Assembly: GCA_964454795.1 (NCBI GenBank)
Contig: CAYVUM010000002.1
Coordinates: 1 to 64,000 of the forward strand
Direction of reading: 5' to 3'
From: CAYVUM01 sp964454795
GTDB taxonomy: Bacteria; Pseudomonadota; Alphaproteobacteria; Rhodospirillales; Defluviicoccaceae
Length of the DNA stretch: 64,000 nt
The stretch's first letter is position 1; each line of letters opens with the position of its first letter. The translations under genes were made by a program, and so were the position numbers. The notes beneath the pieces were generated by a model, which was given only the letters and a program-made list of their open reading frames with translations, did not search any database and was not told where the DNA came from. Positions 1 to 7,192 of this stretch are shown here, piece by piece.

Positions 1-67
1 CTTGAATCACCTTTCGCCCTCAAAGGGAATCCCCTTTATGAGTTTACGACCTAGCAAACGACGCGGT

Positions 68-544
68 TCAGCGGGGCGCGATCACCGCCATCGAGCCCTG
101 AGCGATCGCCGCAAGGATCGTGTCACCCTCGGGGGTATCGACAATCACGTCGGCGCGGCAGACGATCAGCATCCGGCCGGACTTGACCACCCGACCGCGG
201 GCGGTGAGCCGCGGCCCGAGCCCCGGGGCGAGCAGGTCAAGGCGAAAGGACGCGCCAACCACATTGGCACCCGGCTCGACCAGGGTAAACGCCGCCGCAC
301 CCATCACCGCCTCGGCAACGGCACCGATCAGGCCACCGTGGAAGAAGCCGTCCTGCTGTCCGAGTTCGGGCCGGAACGCGACCCGGTACTCCACTTCTCC
401 CGGCTCTACACCGCCAGGCTCGACTCCGATCAGCGAAAGGAAAGTCTGGGCGGCCACGTAGGCGTCCAGCGCCGCCCGGTATGCCGGATTGCGCGGCGTG
501 AACGCCGGCGCCGAACCCGATGCAGCCAGGCGGCCGCCGCTCAT
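68..544 (-). CDS. PaaI-family hotdog thioesterase
   Basis: The 158-residue product looks like a single hotdog-fold domain of the PaaI/YbgC kind, which hydrolyses acyl-CoA thioesters in the cytoplasm. The family-typical segment 'FFHGGLIGAVAEAVMG' (about residues 66-81) contains the HGG turn before the long hotdog helix, and a beta-rich second half follows. The start ATG overlaps the stop of the upstream epimerase gene by four bases (ATGA), so it is translationally coupled as the last gene of a prk-tkt-rpe operon. Its substrate cannot be read from the sequence, and a direct role in carbon fixation is not implied by position alone. The family assignment is fairly sure; the substrate is unknown. 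Confidence 0.82.
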   Translation of the reverse strand: MSGGRLAASGSAPAFTPRNPAYRAALDAYVAAQTFLSLIGVEPGGVEPGEVEYRVAFRPELGQQDGFFHGGLIGAVAEAVMGAAAFTLVEPGANVVGASFRLDLLAPGLGPRLTARGRVVKSGRMLIVCRADVIVDTPEGDTILAAIAQGSMAVIAPR

Positions 545-1203
545 ACCGCCACCAGCGGCGGCCTCAGCGCCCGGATCGCCTCGGCATACTCGGCGGCCCC
601 GAACACGGCTGTGCCGGCGACCAGGACGTCAGCACCGGCTGCCACTACCTCCGGCGCCGTTGCCGGATTGATGCCGCCGTCCACCTGCAGATCGATCGGC
701 CGGTCGCCGATCATCTCGCGCAGCCGGCGGATCTTCTCCAACTGGGCCGGGATGAAGCTCTGGCCGCCGAAGCCGGGATTGACGGTCATCACCAGGATCA
801 GGTCGAGGCGATCGAGAACGTGCTCGATGGCGGCCTCCGGGGTCGCCGGATTGAGGGAGACGCCGGCGCGCTTACCGAGGCCGCGGATCACCTGCAGTGA
901 CCGGTCGAGATGCCGGTCCGCCTCGGCATGGACGGTGAGGATATCCGCCCCAGCGGCCGCGAACGCCTCGAGGTACGGCTGGGCCGGATCGATCATCAGG
1001 TGGACGTCGAAGGGCTTTTCCGACCAGGCGCGGATCGCCCGGATGACCACTGGCCCGATGGTCAGATTGGGGACGAAATGGCCATCCATCACGTCCACAT
1101 GAATCCAGTCGGCGCCGGCCTCGTCGATTGCCCGCACCTCCTCGCCGAGCCGGGCGAAGTCGGCAGACAGGATCGACGGCGCGATCTTCACCGGAGTTGT
1201 CAT
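541..1203 (-). CDS. rpe: ribulose-phosphate 3-epimerase
   Basis: This 220-residue TIM-barrel enzyme interconverts ribulose 5-phosphate and xylulose 5-phosphate in the pentose phosphate and Calvin cycles. It shows all the family signatures: 'PSILSADFARLG' near the N terminus with the catalytic Asp, 'HVDVMDGHFVPN' with metal-binding His and Asp (about residues 35-46), the phosphate-binding 'VNPGFGGQSF' and the second Asp in 'DGGINP'. Length is the usual one. It lies 26 bp downstream of transketolase and overlaps the thioesterase start by four bases. With phosphoribulokinase at the head of the operon it can regenerate ribulose 5-phosphate for ribulose 1,5-bisphosphate synthesis. Confidence 0.97.
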   Translation of the reverse strand: MTTPVKIAPSILSADFARLGEEVRAIDEAGADWIHVDVMDGHFVPNLTIGPVVIRAIRAWSEKPFDVHLMIDPAQPYLEAFAAAGADILTVHAEADRHLDRSLQVIRGLGKRAGVSLNPATPEAAIEHVLDRLDLILVMTVNPGFGGQSFIPAQLEKIRRLREMIGDRPIDLQVDGGINPATAPEVVAAGADVLVAGTAVFGAAEYAEAIRALRPPLVAV

Positions 1204-1229
1204 CGGCGCACGCCGCTCCGTCCCGGTGC

Positions 1230-3365
1230 TCAGGTGACCACGTCGATGCCGGTCTGGCGGCTCACCCGGCCGGTCGTCGCCCGCCGCCGCGCCACCGCCT
1301 CGCGGGTCTGCAGCACCACGTTGTCGGCGGTGATCCCGAAGTATTCGAAGAGGGTCGGCCCGGGCCCGGACAGGCTGAAATCGGTCAGGCCGACGAACAC
1401 CCCCTGGTCACCGATATACTTGTCCCAGCCAGGGGCGATGGCCGCTTCAATAGCAACCCGCACCCCGTGCGGCCAAGCCGGTCCCAGCACTTCGCGGCGG
1501 TAGCGCTCCGGCTGCATCTCGAACAGCTCCCAGCACGGCATCGAGACCACGGCGGTGGGGATGCCCTCCGCCTCGAGCCGGTCCCGGGCGAGGCAGGCGA
1601 GATGCACCTCCGAGCCGGTGGCAAACAGGGTCACCTCGCGCTCGCCACCCTCCGCCTCGACCAGCACATAGGCGCCGCGGGCGCAGAGGTTGTTGCTCAC
1701 ATGCTCGGTCCGCACCGCCGGCACCGCCTGCCGGGTGAGCACCAGCGCCGACGGCATGTCGTATTCGGTGAGCGCAATCACCCAGCACTCGAAGGTTTCG
1801 ACCGCGTCGCAGGGGCGGAAGACGAGCAGATTGGGCATCACGCGCAGGCCGGCCAGTGTCTCGCACGGATGATGGGTGGGCCCGTCCTCGCCAACGCCGA
1901 TCGAGTCATGGGTCAGCACATAGATCACCCGCTGCTTCATCAGCGCCGACATCCGCACCGCGCCGCGCATGTAGTCAACGAAGACCAGGAAGGTGCCGCC
2001 ATAGGGGATGAACCCGCCGTGCAGTGCCATCCCGTTCATCACCGCCGCCATGGCGTGCTCGCGCACACCGTAGTGGATGTAGCGCCCCGAGTAATCGCCC
2101 GGGCCGATCTCGGTCAGGTGCGACGTCTGGGTGAAGCAGGATTCCGTCAGGTCGGCCGAGCCGCCGATGATCTCCGGGAACATCGAGGTGAGGATTTCCA
2201 GCGCCTGGCCTGAGGCCTTCCGGGTCGCCCAGGTGGGCTTCTCGTCGGCAAGCTTGCGCTTGAACTCGTTGAGCGGCGCCTGCCAGCCGGGCGCCAGCCG
2301 CCCGGCGCTGGTCCGCCGGAACTCCGCCTTGCGATCTTCGGCCAGCGCCTCGAAGCGCTGTTCCCAGGCCAGCCGCTCCGCCGCGCCGCGGCCGCCGGCG
2401 GTCCGCCACGCCTCGAGGATGTGGTCGGGAATGTGGAACGGCGGATCGTGCCAGCCGATCGCCTCCCGGAACCGGGCAACCTCATCTTCGCCGAGGGGCG
2501 CGCCGTGGGCCGCTGAAGTTCCCTGTTTGTTTGGTGCACCGCGACCGATGACGGTCCGGCAGGCGATCAGCGACGGCCGGTCGGAGCGGCGCGCCTTGAC
2601 AATGGCGGCAGCCACGGCGTCCGGATCGTCGCCGTCGACGGCGATGGCGTCCCAACCTGAGGCCTCGAACCGGGCCAGCTGGTTATCGCCGGTTGCCAGA
2701 GCCGTGGGCCCGTCGATGGAAATGCGGTTGTCGTCCCAGAACACGATCAGCTTGTGCAGGCGCAGGTAGCCGGCCAGCGAGATCGTCTCATGGCTGAGCC
2801 CTTCCATCAGGCAGCCGTCGCCGACGATGCAGTAAGTGAAGTGGTCGACAATGTCGTCGCCCCAGCGATGGTTGCGCAGCCGTTCAGCCAGGGCCATGCC
2901 GACCGCATTGCCAAGCCCCTGGGCGAGGGGGCCGGTGGTCGTCTCAATGCCGCGGGCAACGCCGTATTCCGGGTGGCCCGGAGTGCGCGAGTGGAGCTGG
3001 CGGAAGCGGGTGATCTCTTCGAGGGTATAGTCTTCATAGCCGGTCAGGTAGAGCAGCGCATAGAGCAGCATCGAGCCATGGCCGGCGGAAAGAATGAACC
3101 GGTCGCGATCCTCCCACTCGGGATGGCAGGGATCGAACTTCAGAAACCGGGTCCACAGAACCGTCGCCACGTTGGCCATGCCCATCGGCAGGCCCGGATG
3201 CCCGGATTTCGCTTTCTGCACGGCGTCGGCAGCCAGGATGCGGATCGCGTCAACCATCTCCGCGTGGGTCGCCACCCGCCGGTCCTCGCTGACGTCCCGG
3301 GCGAACGGAACCCCCGCGGCTTCGATCCCCGGATCGTCGACCGGCGTTACGCTCACACCCGACAT
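1230..3365 (-). CDS. tkt: transketolase
   Basis: This 711-residue thiamine-diphosphate enzyme transfers two-carbon ketol units between sugar phosphates. The N-terminal TPP domain has 'KSGHPGLPMG', 'SAGHGSMLLYALLYL' and the TPP motif starting 'GDGCLMEG' and ending in 'DDNRISIDG'. The middle pyrimidine-binding domain has 'SADLTESC' and 'YGVREHAMAAVMNGMA' with the catalytic Glu. A C-terminal transketolase domain closes the protein. I place the start at ATG 3365 because GGGAGA lies just upstream; an in-frame ATG at 3389 would add eight residues and overlap prk without a better ribosome site. The gene follows prk after 13 bp and precedes rpe, consistent with one Calvin-cycle transcription unit. 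Confidence 0.97.
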   Translation of the reverse strand: MSGVSVTPVDDPGIEAAGVPFARDVSEDRRVATHAEMVDAIRILAADAVQKAKSGHPGLPMGMANVATVLWTRFLKFDPCHPEWEDRDRFILSAGHGSMLLYALLYLTGYEDYTLEEITRFRQLHSRTPGHPEYGVARGIETTTGPLAQGLGNAVGMALAERLRNHRWGDDIVDHFTYCIVGDGCLMEGLSHETISLAGYLRLHKLIVFWDDNRISIDGPTALATGDNQLARFEASGWDAIAVDGDDPDAVAAAIVKARRSDRPSLIACRTVIGRGAPNKQGTSAAHGAPLGEDEVARFREAIGWHDPPFHIPDHILEAWRTAGGRGAAERLAWEQRFEALAEDRKAEFRRTSAGRLAPGWQAPLNEFKRKLADEKPTWATRKASGQALEILTSMFPEIIGGSADLTESCFTQTSHLTEIGPGDYSGRYIHYGVREHAMAAVMNGMALHGGFIPYGGTFLVFVDYMRGAVRMSALMKQRVIYVLTHDSIGVGEDGPTHHPCETLAGLRVMPNLLVFRPCDAVETFECWVIALTEYDMPSALVLTRQAVPAVRTEHVSNNLCARGAYVLVEAEGGEREVTLFATGSEVHLACLARDRLEAEGIPTAVVSMPCWELFEMQPERYRREVLGPAWPHGVRVAIEAAIAPGWDKYIGDQGVFVGLTDFSLSGPGPTLFEYFGITADNVVLQTREAVARRRATTGRVSRQTGIDVVT

Positions 3366-3378
3366 CGATTTTCTCCCT

Positions 3379-4311
3379 TCAGCTGACATGCTGGTCCAGC
3401 GCTGCCGTCAGCAGATAATGGGTAATGAGGAGTTGCGACAGCGCCAGAGGCGGGCTGTGTTGTTCGCTGCCGCTGCGGTTGGTGAACTGACCGATCTCCG
3501 CGTGACTGCGGGTCTCGCCCGGGATCATCTGCCAGAGCGCTTCCTCCAGGGCTGCCGCCTGATCGGCTGCCAGGCCGCCCGAGACATGGAGGATGTCCAC
3601 CGGCCGGCCGTCGACGTCGCGCGCCAGTTCGAGAACCAGCCCCCCGTCCCGTCCCGCCTCCAGCAGCGGCGTGAGATCAAGATGCGGGAGGGTCGGGCGC
3701 AGGATGTGGGCACAGTTCAGGTTCGCGTCGGCCACCTCCGGGTTGCGGTCGGGCGCATAGAAACTAACGACCATGTCGGCATGGCGCCGCTGGGGGATCA
3801 CGTACCGCTCGCTGTCGGCCCGGAGCCGCTCAATGGTTGCCTGAAACTCCGCCGCGGTGTAGCCGCTCCGCCCGGTGTCACGCTGGAGCTTCCAGCGCAG
3901 TCGCACCGCCTCCTGCGGCTCCAGATAGAGTTTCACATCATAAACGTCGAGGAGTGCCGGGATCGCGTAGCCGAGCAGACCCTCGAGGACGATGAACGGT
4001 TTCGGCTCCACATACTCGGGCGGTTCGAGCACCCCGCCGTTGTGGTTGTAGACGGGCTTGAGGATTGGCTGGCCCTCGCGCAGCAGGGTGATGTGCTGCT
4101 CGAGGATGTCCATGTAATTGCAGGCGGGATCGTGGGGGGTCAGCCCGTTGATCGCCCGCTGTGTGCGGTCATAGCGGTGATAATCATCGATGCAGATGTT
4201 GAGGGTGCGCTCGCGGCCGAGAACCTCGGCGATGCCGCGGGCGAGGGTCGTTTTGCCGGCGCCCGAATCGCCGACTATGCCGATGATGACGGGGTGCTGG
4301 TTGTGATTCAT
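3379..4311 (-). CDS. prk: phosphoribulokinase, class II-like
   Basis: The product (310 residues) phosphorylates ribulose 5-phosphate to ribulose 1,5-bisphosphate with ATP. The Walker A loop is 'GDSGAGKT' (residues 14-21) and the substrate segment is 'ICIDDYHRYDR' (from residue 39) with the catalytic Asp pair. The later 'KLYLEPQEAVRLRWKLQRD' resembles the plant/cyanobacterial (class II) form rather than the short proteobacterial CbbP. Plant PRK is redox-switched by two N-terminal cysteines. Here the P-loop cysteine is Ala18, while the second position is kept as Cys40, so the classical thioredoxin switch should be absent. I chose the ATG next to the family-typical start; the open frame continues upstream to 4590 but that part is Arg/Pro-rich and looks non-coding. 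It leads the prk-tkt-rpe operon. Confidence 0.9.
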   Translation of the reverse strand: MNHNQHPVIIGIVGDSGAGKTTLARGIAEVLGRERTLNICIDDYHRYDRTQRAINGLTPHDPACNYMDILEQHITLLREGQPILKPVYNHNGGVLEPPEYVEPKPFIVLEGLLGYAIPALLDVYDVKLYLEPQEAVRLRWKLQRDTGRSGYTAAEFQATIERLRADSERYVIPQRRHADMVVSFYAPDRNPEVADANLNCAHILRPTLPHLDLTPLLEAGRDGGLVLELARDVDGRPVDILHVSGGLAADQAAALEEALWQMIPGETRSHAEIGQFTNRSGSEQHSPPLALSQLLITHYLLTAALDQHVS

Positions 4312-4761
4312 GGCCCGATGTTTCAGCCGATTCGTCGCCGCGGTGGTGGTTCCCGCACCGACGGCCGACCCGGGTGGGGTCGCGGCCGGCGCATTCCGGC
4401 GCCCCTCATCAAAGCGCCCGGTGTTCCGGCGCCGCGTTCGTTCCGTCCCCGCCCTGTCTCGCCCCCGCGCCGCCGGGCCCCATGCCGGTCTCACCGAGGC
4501 CGCAGGGTCCGCCGGCGAACAGGTCTGGGCACGAAATAAAGTGGACGACGCGCCGGTCGCGCGTCGCCGTGATGGGCGCCCGCTGTTCACGGCGGGAGAA
4601 AACCGCCGCGGACCCGCAGAGTCAAGGAGCTATCCGCCGCGATCCTCACGCTTTGCGCCCGTTGCGGTCACGAAACCTTAACCCGGCAAGCCCAGACTCG
4701 TGCATCCGCTGGCTGCGGTCTTCACAAACCGCGGCACGACCTCTGTGATGGGCCGCCGCCG
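4312..4761. other. intergenic region between divergent prk and hemerythrin genes
   Basis: This 450-bp stretch separates prk (leftward) from the hemerythrin gene (rightward) and should hold both promoters. Several frames are open through it on both strands, but the translations are Arg/Pro/Ala-rich and match no family I know. An imperfect pair 'ggcgcattccggcgcc' (about 4390) and 'gttccggcgccgcgttcg' (about 4424) is visible. No convincing -35/-10 pair, CbbR-type site or RNA gene could be recognised. Confidence 0.5.
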
Positions 4762-5400
4762 ATGACCTTCATGCCATGGACTGAAGCGCACGCCAGTCAG
4801 ATCGAGTTCTTCGACGCCGACCACAAGGCCCTTTACGACTGCTTGAACAGCCTCCACACCACCGCCGCCGGCGGCGATCCGGACGCGATTCGCCGCCGGC
4901 TCGACTGGCTCAGCGCGCGCATCGAGGACCACTTCGAGCGCGAACAGCTGCTGATGGAGCGGTCGCGCTACCCCCACACCCGGGCCCATCTGGATGAGCA
5001 CCGGGACTTTCTGCGAACGATCCACGCCATCCGCCGCCTCTATACCGAGCGGCCTCAGCGCGTCGAACTCGCCAAGGTGGCCACATTCCTCAAATCGGCG
5101 ATCGGCAACCACGTGCTGCGCAGCGATGCCGTCCTCGTCGCCTATCTCAAGGGCGGCGGCTGCGGGCCGGCGATGCTGGACCCGGACTCGGAGGACGCCC
5201 CGCCGGCCCGGGATCGCGACAGTGAACTGGTATCGGTGATGGTGCGGGTGCCGGCGCACCGGGTCGACGCCATTCGCGGCTGCGGCCGGCTGCTCCGTCA
5301 GGGCGGGCCGGAGGCGGAGCAGATCTGTGCCATGGCCGCGCCACTGACGACGATGTCGGTGGACGAGGCCGCGAGTATCACCGCCGCGGCAACCCGCTGA
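4762..5400 (+). CDS. hemerythrin-domain protein with C-terminal extension
   Basis: Residues 1-125 form a bacteriohemerythrin four-helix bundle that should hold a diiron centre binding O2. The seven-ligand pattern can be followed: His21 in 'DADHK', His57 and Glu61 in 'HFEREQ', His76 and His80 in 'HLDEH', and His117 with Asp122 in 'HVLRSD'. The remaining ~85 residues, from 'GCGPAM' onward, are not hemerythrin and I do not recognise them. Such proteins act in O2 storage, delivery or sensing; which applies here cannot be told. It is a single gene on the plus strand that converges on the DUF3422 gene, and its stop codon lies at the first copy of the 29-bp repeats. Confidence 0.87.
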   Translation: MTFMPWTEAHASQIEFFDADHKALYDCLNSLHTTAAGGDPDAIRRRLDWLSARIEDHFEREQLLMERSRYPHTRAHLDEHRDFLRTIHAIRRLYTERPQRVELAKVATFLKSAIGNHVLRSDAVLVAYLKGGGCGPAMLDPDSEDAPPARDRDSELVSVMVRVPAHRVDAIRGCGRLLRQGGPEAEQICAMAAPLTTMSVDEAASITAAATR

Positions 5401-5480
5401 CCGCGGCTCGCGCCGCGAAGGCCCGCTGACCGCGGCTCGCGCCGCGAAGGCCCGCTGACCGCGGCTCGCGCCGCGAAGGC
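5394..5480. repeat. three perfect 29-bp tandem hairpin repeats
   Basis: Three identical, directly adjacent 29-bp units (5394-5422, 5423-5451, 5452-5480) begin 'ccgctga' and each carries a stem-loop CGCGGC-TCGC-GCCGCG. The first unit includes the TGA stop of the hemerythrin gene. They fill the gap between two convergent genes, so both transcripts end in or near a row of three identical hairpins. There are no spacers, so this is not a CRISPR array. Confidence 0.95.
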
Positions 5481-5492
5481 CCGGACCACCGC

Positions 5493-6842
5493 TTAGTCCT
5501 CATCGCGGCCGATTAACCCCCGGGCGTGGCGCACCCCGAACCAGACCAGCCCGACGACCACCGGGATCGCCAGACCGGTCACCAGATCGACGTCGAGGGC
5601 GACCCCGCCGGCCTTGATCGCCTTGGCCGCGTAGGCGATGAGGCCGAGCACGTAATAGCTGATCGCCGCTGCCGAGAGGCCCTCGACGGTCGCCTGCAGG
5701 CGCAGCTGCAGCTGCGCCCGCCGGTTGATCGCCTCGAGGAGTTGCTGGTTCTGGGCTTCCAGCGCCACGTCGACCCGGGTGCGGAGCAGCGTGCTCGCCC
5801 GGGCGACCCGGTGGGCAAGACCGTCGATCCGGGCTGCCGTCGCTTCGCAGGTGCGGATCGCCGGCCAGAGCCGCCGGTCCAGAAAGATGCTGAGTCGCTC
5901 ATAGCCCCCGGCCCGCTCCTCCCGAAGTTCGCTCAGCCGCGAGCGGACGATCGCCGCGTAGGCCTCGGAGGCGCTGAACCGGTAGCTCGTCGCAGCAGCG
6001 ATCCGCTCCACTTCGCCGGCGAGTGCGGTGATCGCGTCGAGCAGCGCCCGCTCGTCGACCACATCCTCGAGCCGACCGAGCCGCTCGGAAAGATCGCCAA
6101 GCGCCTTCTCCACCTGGCCGAGCCTGGGCGCCATCGCCTGGGCCAGCGGCAGGCCGAGCACCGCCATCTGGGTGTAGGTGTTGATCTCCAGCAGCCGCTG
6201 GATCGACCGGCCGGCCCGACGGTCAGAAATGCCGCGGTCGCGAAGCAGAAAGCGGGTAAAGCCGTCGTCATCGGGGCGGAGATCAGTGAAGTATTCAGCC
6301 GAGCCGCCGGCGATGACGCTGCCCAGCACGGTATGGTGGTTGAACAGCCGCGACAGCGCCTCCGGGTCCCGCTCCGGCGCATTGGCGGCATCGAAGGCAA
6401 GATGGGCAGCAACCAGCACTTCCCCGGGAATGGCATCACGCCACTCGCGGGGGACGAGGTTGATCACCGGATCGGCGAACGGATCGGCGAACGGCCCCGG
6501 ACGGATAAAGGTGTAGGTGCAGAACTCGGTGTGACGTTCCCAGCGCAGCTTGAACGGCCCGAAGTCCTGGATGAAGTGCTTGGCACCCTCCGCAGGCGGC
6601 GCGACGTCGTAGCGGCCGCAGAGGTGCTTGAAATGCTCCCGCTCCCGCTCCGGAACGGTGGCGCCGGCGGGCTCACCGGTGATGAGCGCCAGGTAGGACA
6701 GCCGCAGCGGCGCCGTCGCCGGATCGTAAGGCCGGGAGTGGACCTCGTTGACCACCGCCGCGCGCAGCGGATGCGCCGGTCCGAACAGGGCCGATGCAGG
6801 CGACCGGTTGGAAAGCGAAGGCGGCTGGTCGGCTGGGATCAC
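5493..6842 (-). CDS. DUF3422 membrane protein
   Basis: This 449-residue protein matches the DUF3422 family, found mainly in proteobacteria and of unknown function. The N-terminal half has family-like stretches such as 'HPLRAAVVNEVHSRPY' and 'NHHTVLGSVIAGGSAEYFTD'. A long helical region with coiled-coil character covers about residues 220-385, and two hydrophobic segments near the C terminus ('ISYYVLGLIAYAAKAI' and 'VTGLAIPVVVGLVWFGV') should anchor it in the inner membrane with most of the protein in the cytoplasm. It is a single gene converging on the hemerythrin gene. No function should be assigned. Confidence 0.85.
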   Translation of the reverse strand: MIPADQPPSLSNRSPASALFGPAHPLRAAVVNEVHSRPYDPATAPLRLSYLALITGEPAGATVPEREREHFKHLCGRYDVAPPAEGAKHFIQDFGPFKLRWERHTEFCTYTFIRPGPFADPFADPVINLVPREWRDAIPGEVLVAAHLAFDAANAPERDPEALSRLFNHHTVLGSVIAGGSAEYFTDLRPDDDGFTRFLLRDRGISDRRAGRSIQRLLEINTYTQMAVLGLPLAQAMAPRLGQVEKALGDLSERLGRLEDVVDERALLDAITALAGEVERIAAATSYRFSASEAYAAIVRSRLSELREERAGGYERLSIFLDRRLWPAIRTCEATAARIDGLAHRVARASTLLRTRVDVALEAQNQQLLEAINRRAQLQLRLQATVEGLSAAAISYYVLGLIAYAAKAIKAGGVALDVDLVTGLAIPVVVGLVWFGVRHARGLIGRDED

Positions 6843-7192
6843 GGCTGACGGCGGGCCGGTTGCGAGGCGACGAAGAACTCTGATCCCTGCCCCCGGAACA
6901 CGATCAACGGATGGACGACCGAAGCCGGGGCGACCGGGGATATTCCTGGATCCCGACCCTGACAGGCAGAACAGCGGCGAGGCGGCCGAACCGCTGTGCG
7001 CGATGGCACCCGCACTGGACCGGAAGCGGACTGCTGATCATAGCCCGAGCGCGCGGCCGATCACAACCTGCCGGGCGAAACCTGGGTGCGGAGGCGGGAT
7101 CAATCCGCCGGCTGGCCGTCGGCCGGAACCGGCGCGACCCGCATTCCGGCGGCGACGGCGATCCGGCCGCTGCGTCGGTGGGCGTTTCGGCA
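6843..7192. other. intergenic region, nothing recognisable
   Basis: This 350-bp stretch separates the DUF3422 start from the amidohydrolase stop, both on the minus strand. It should carry the DUF3422 promoter. Open frames cross it on both strands, but none gives a recognisable protein. No tRNA, clear terminator or repeat was seen. Confidence 0.5.

Noticed and set aside
24..40. AAAGGG-CCCTTT hairpin at the left edge as a terminator
   Set aside because: No T-run follows on either strand, and the context beyond the window edge is unknown.
4312..4590. N-terminal extension of phosphoribulokinase
   Set aside because: The extra 93 codons are Arg/Pro/Ala-rich, and the family alignment begins at the ATG at 4311.
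5394..5480. 29-bp direct repeats as a CRISPR array
   Set aside because: The units are directly adjacent with no spacers, and no cas genes are near.
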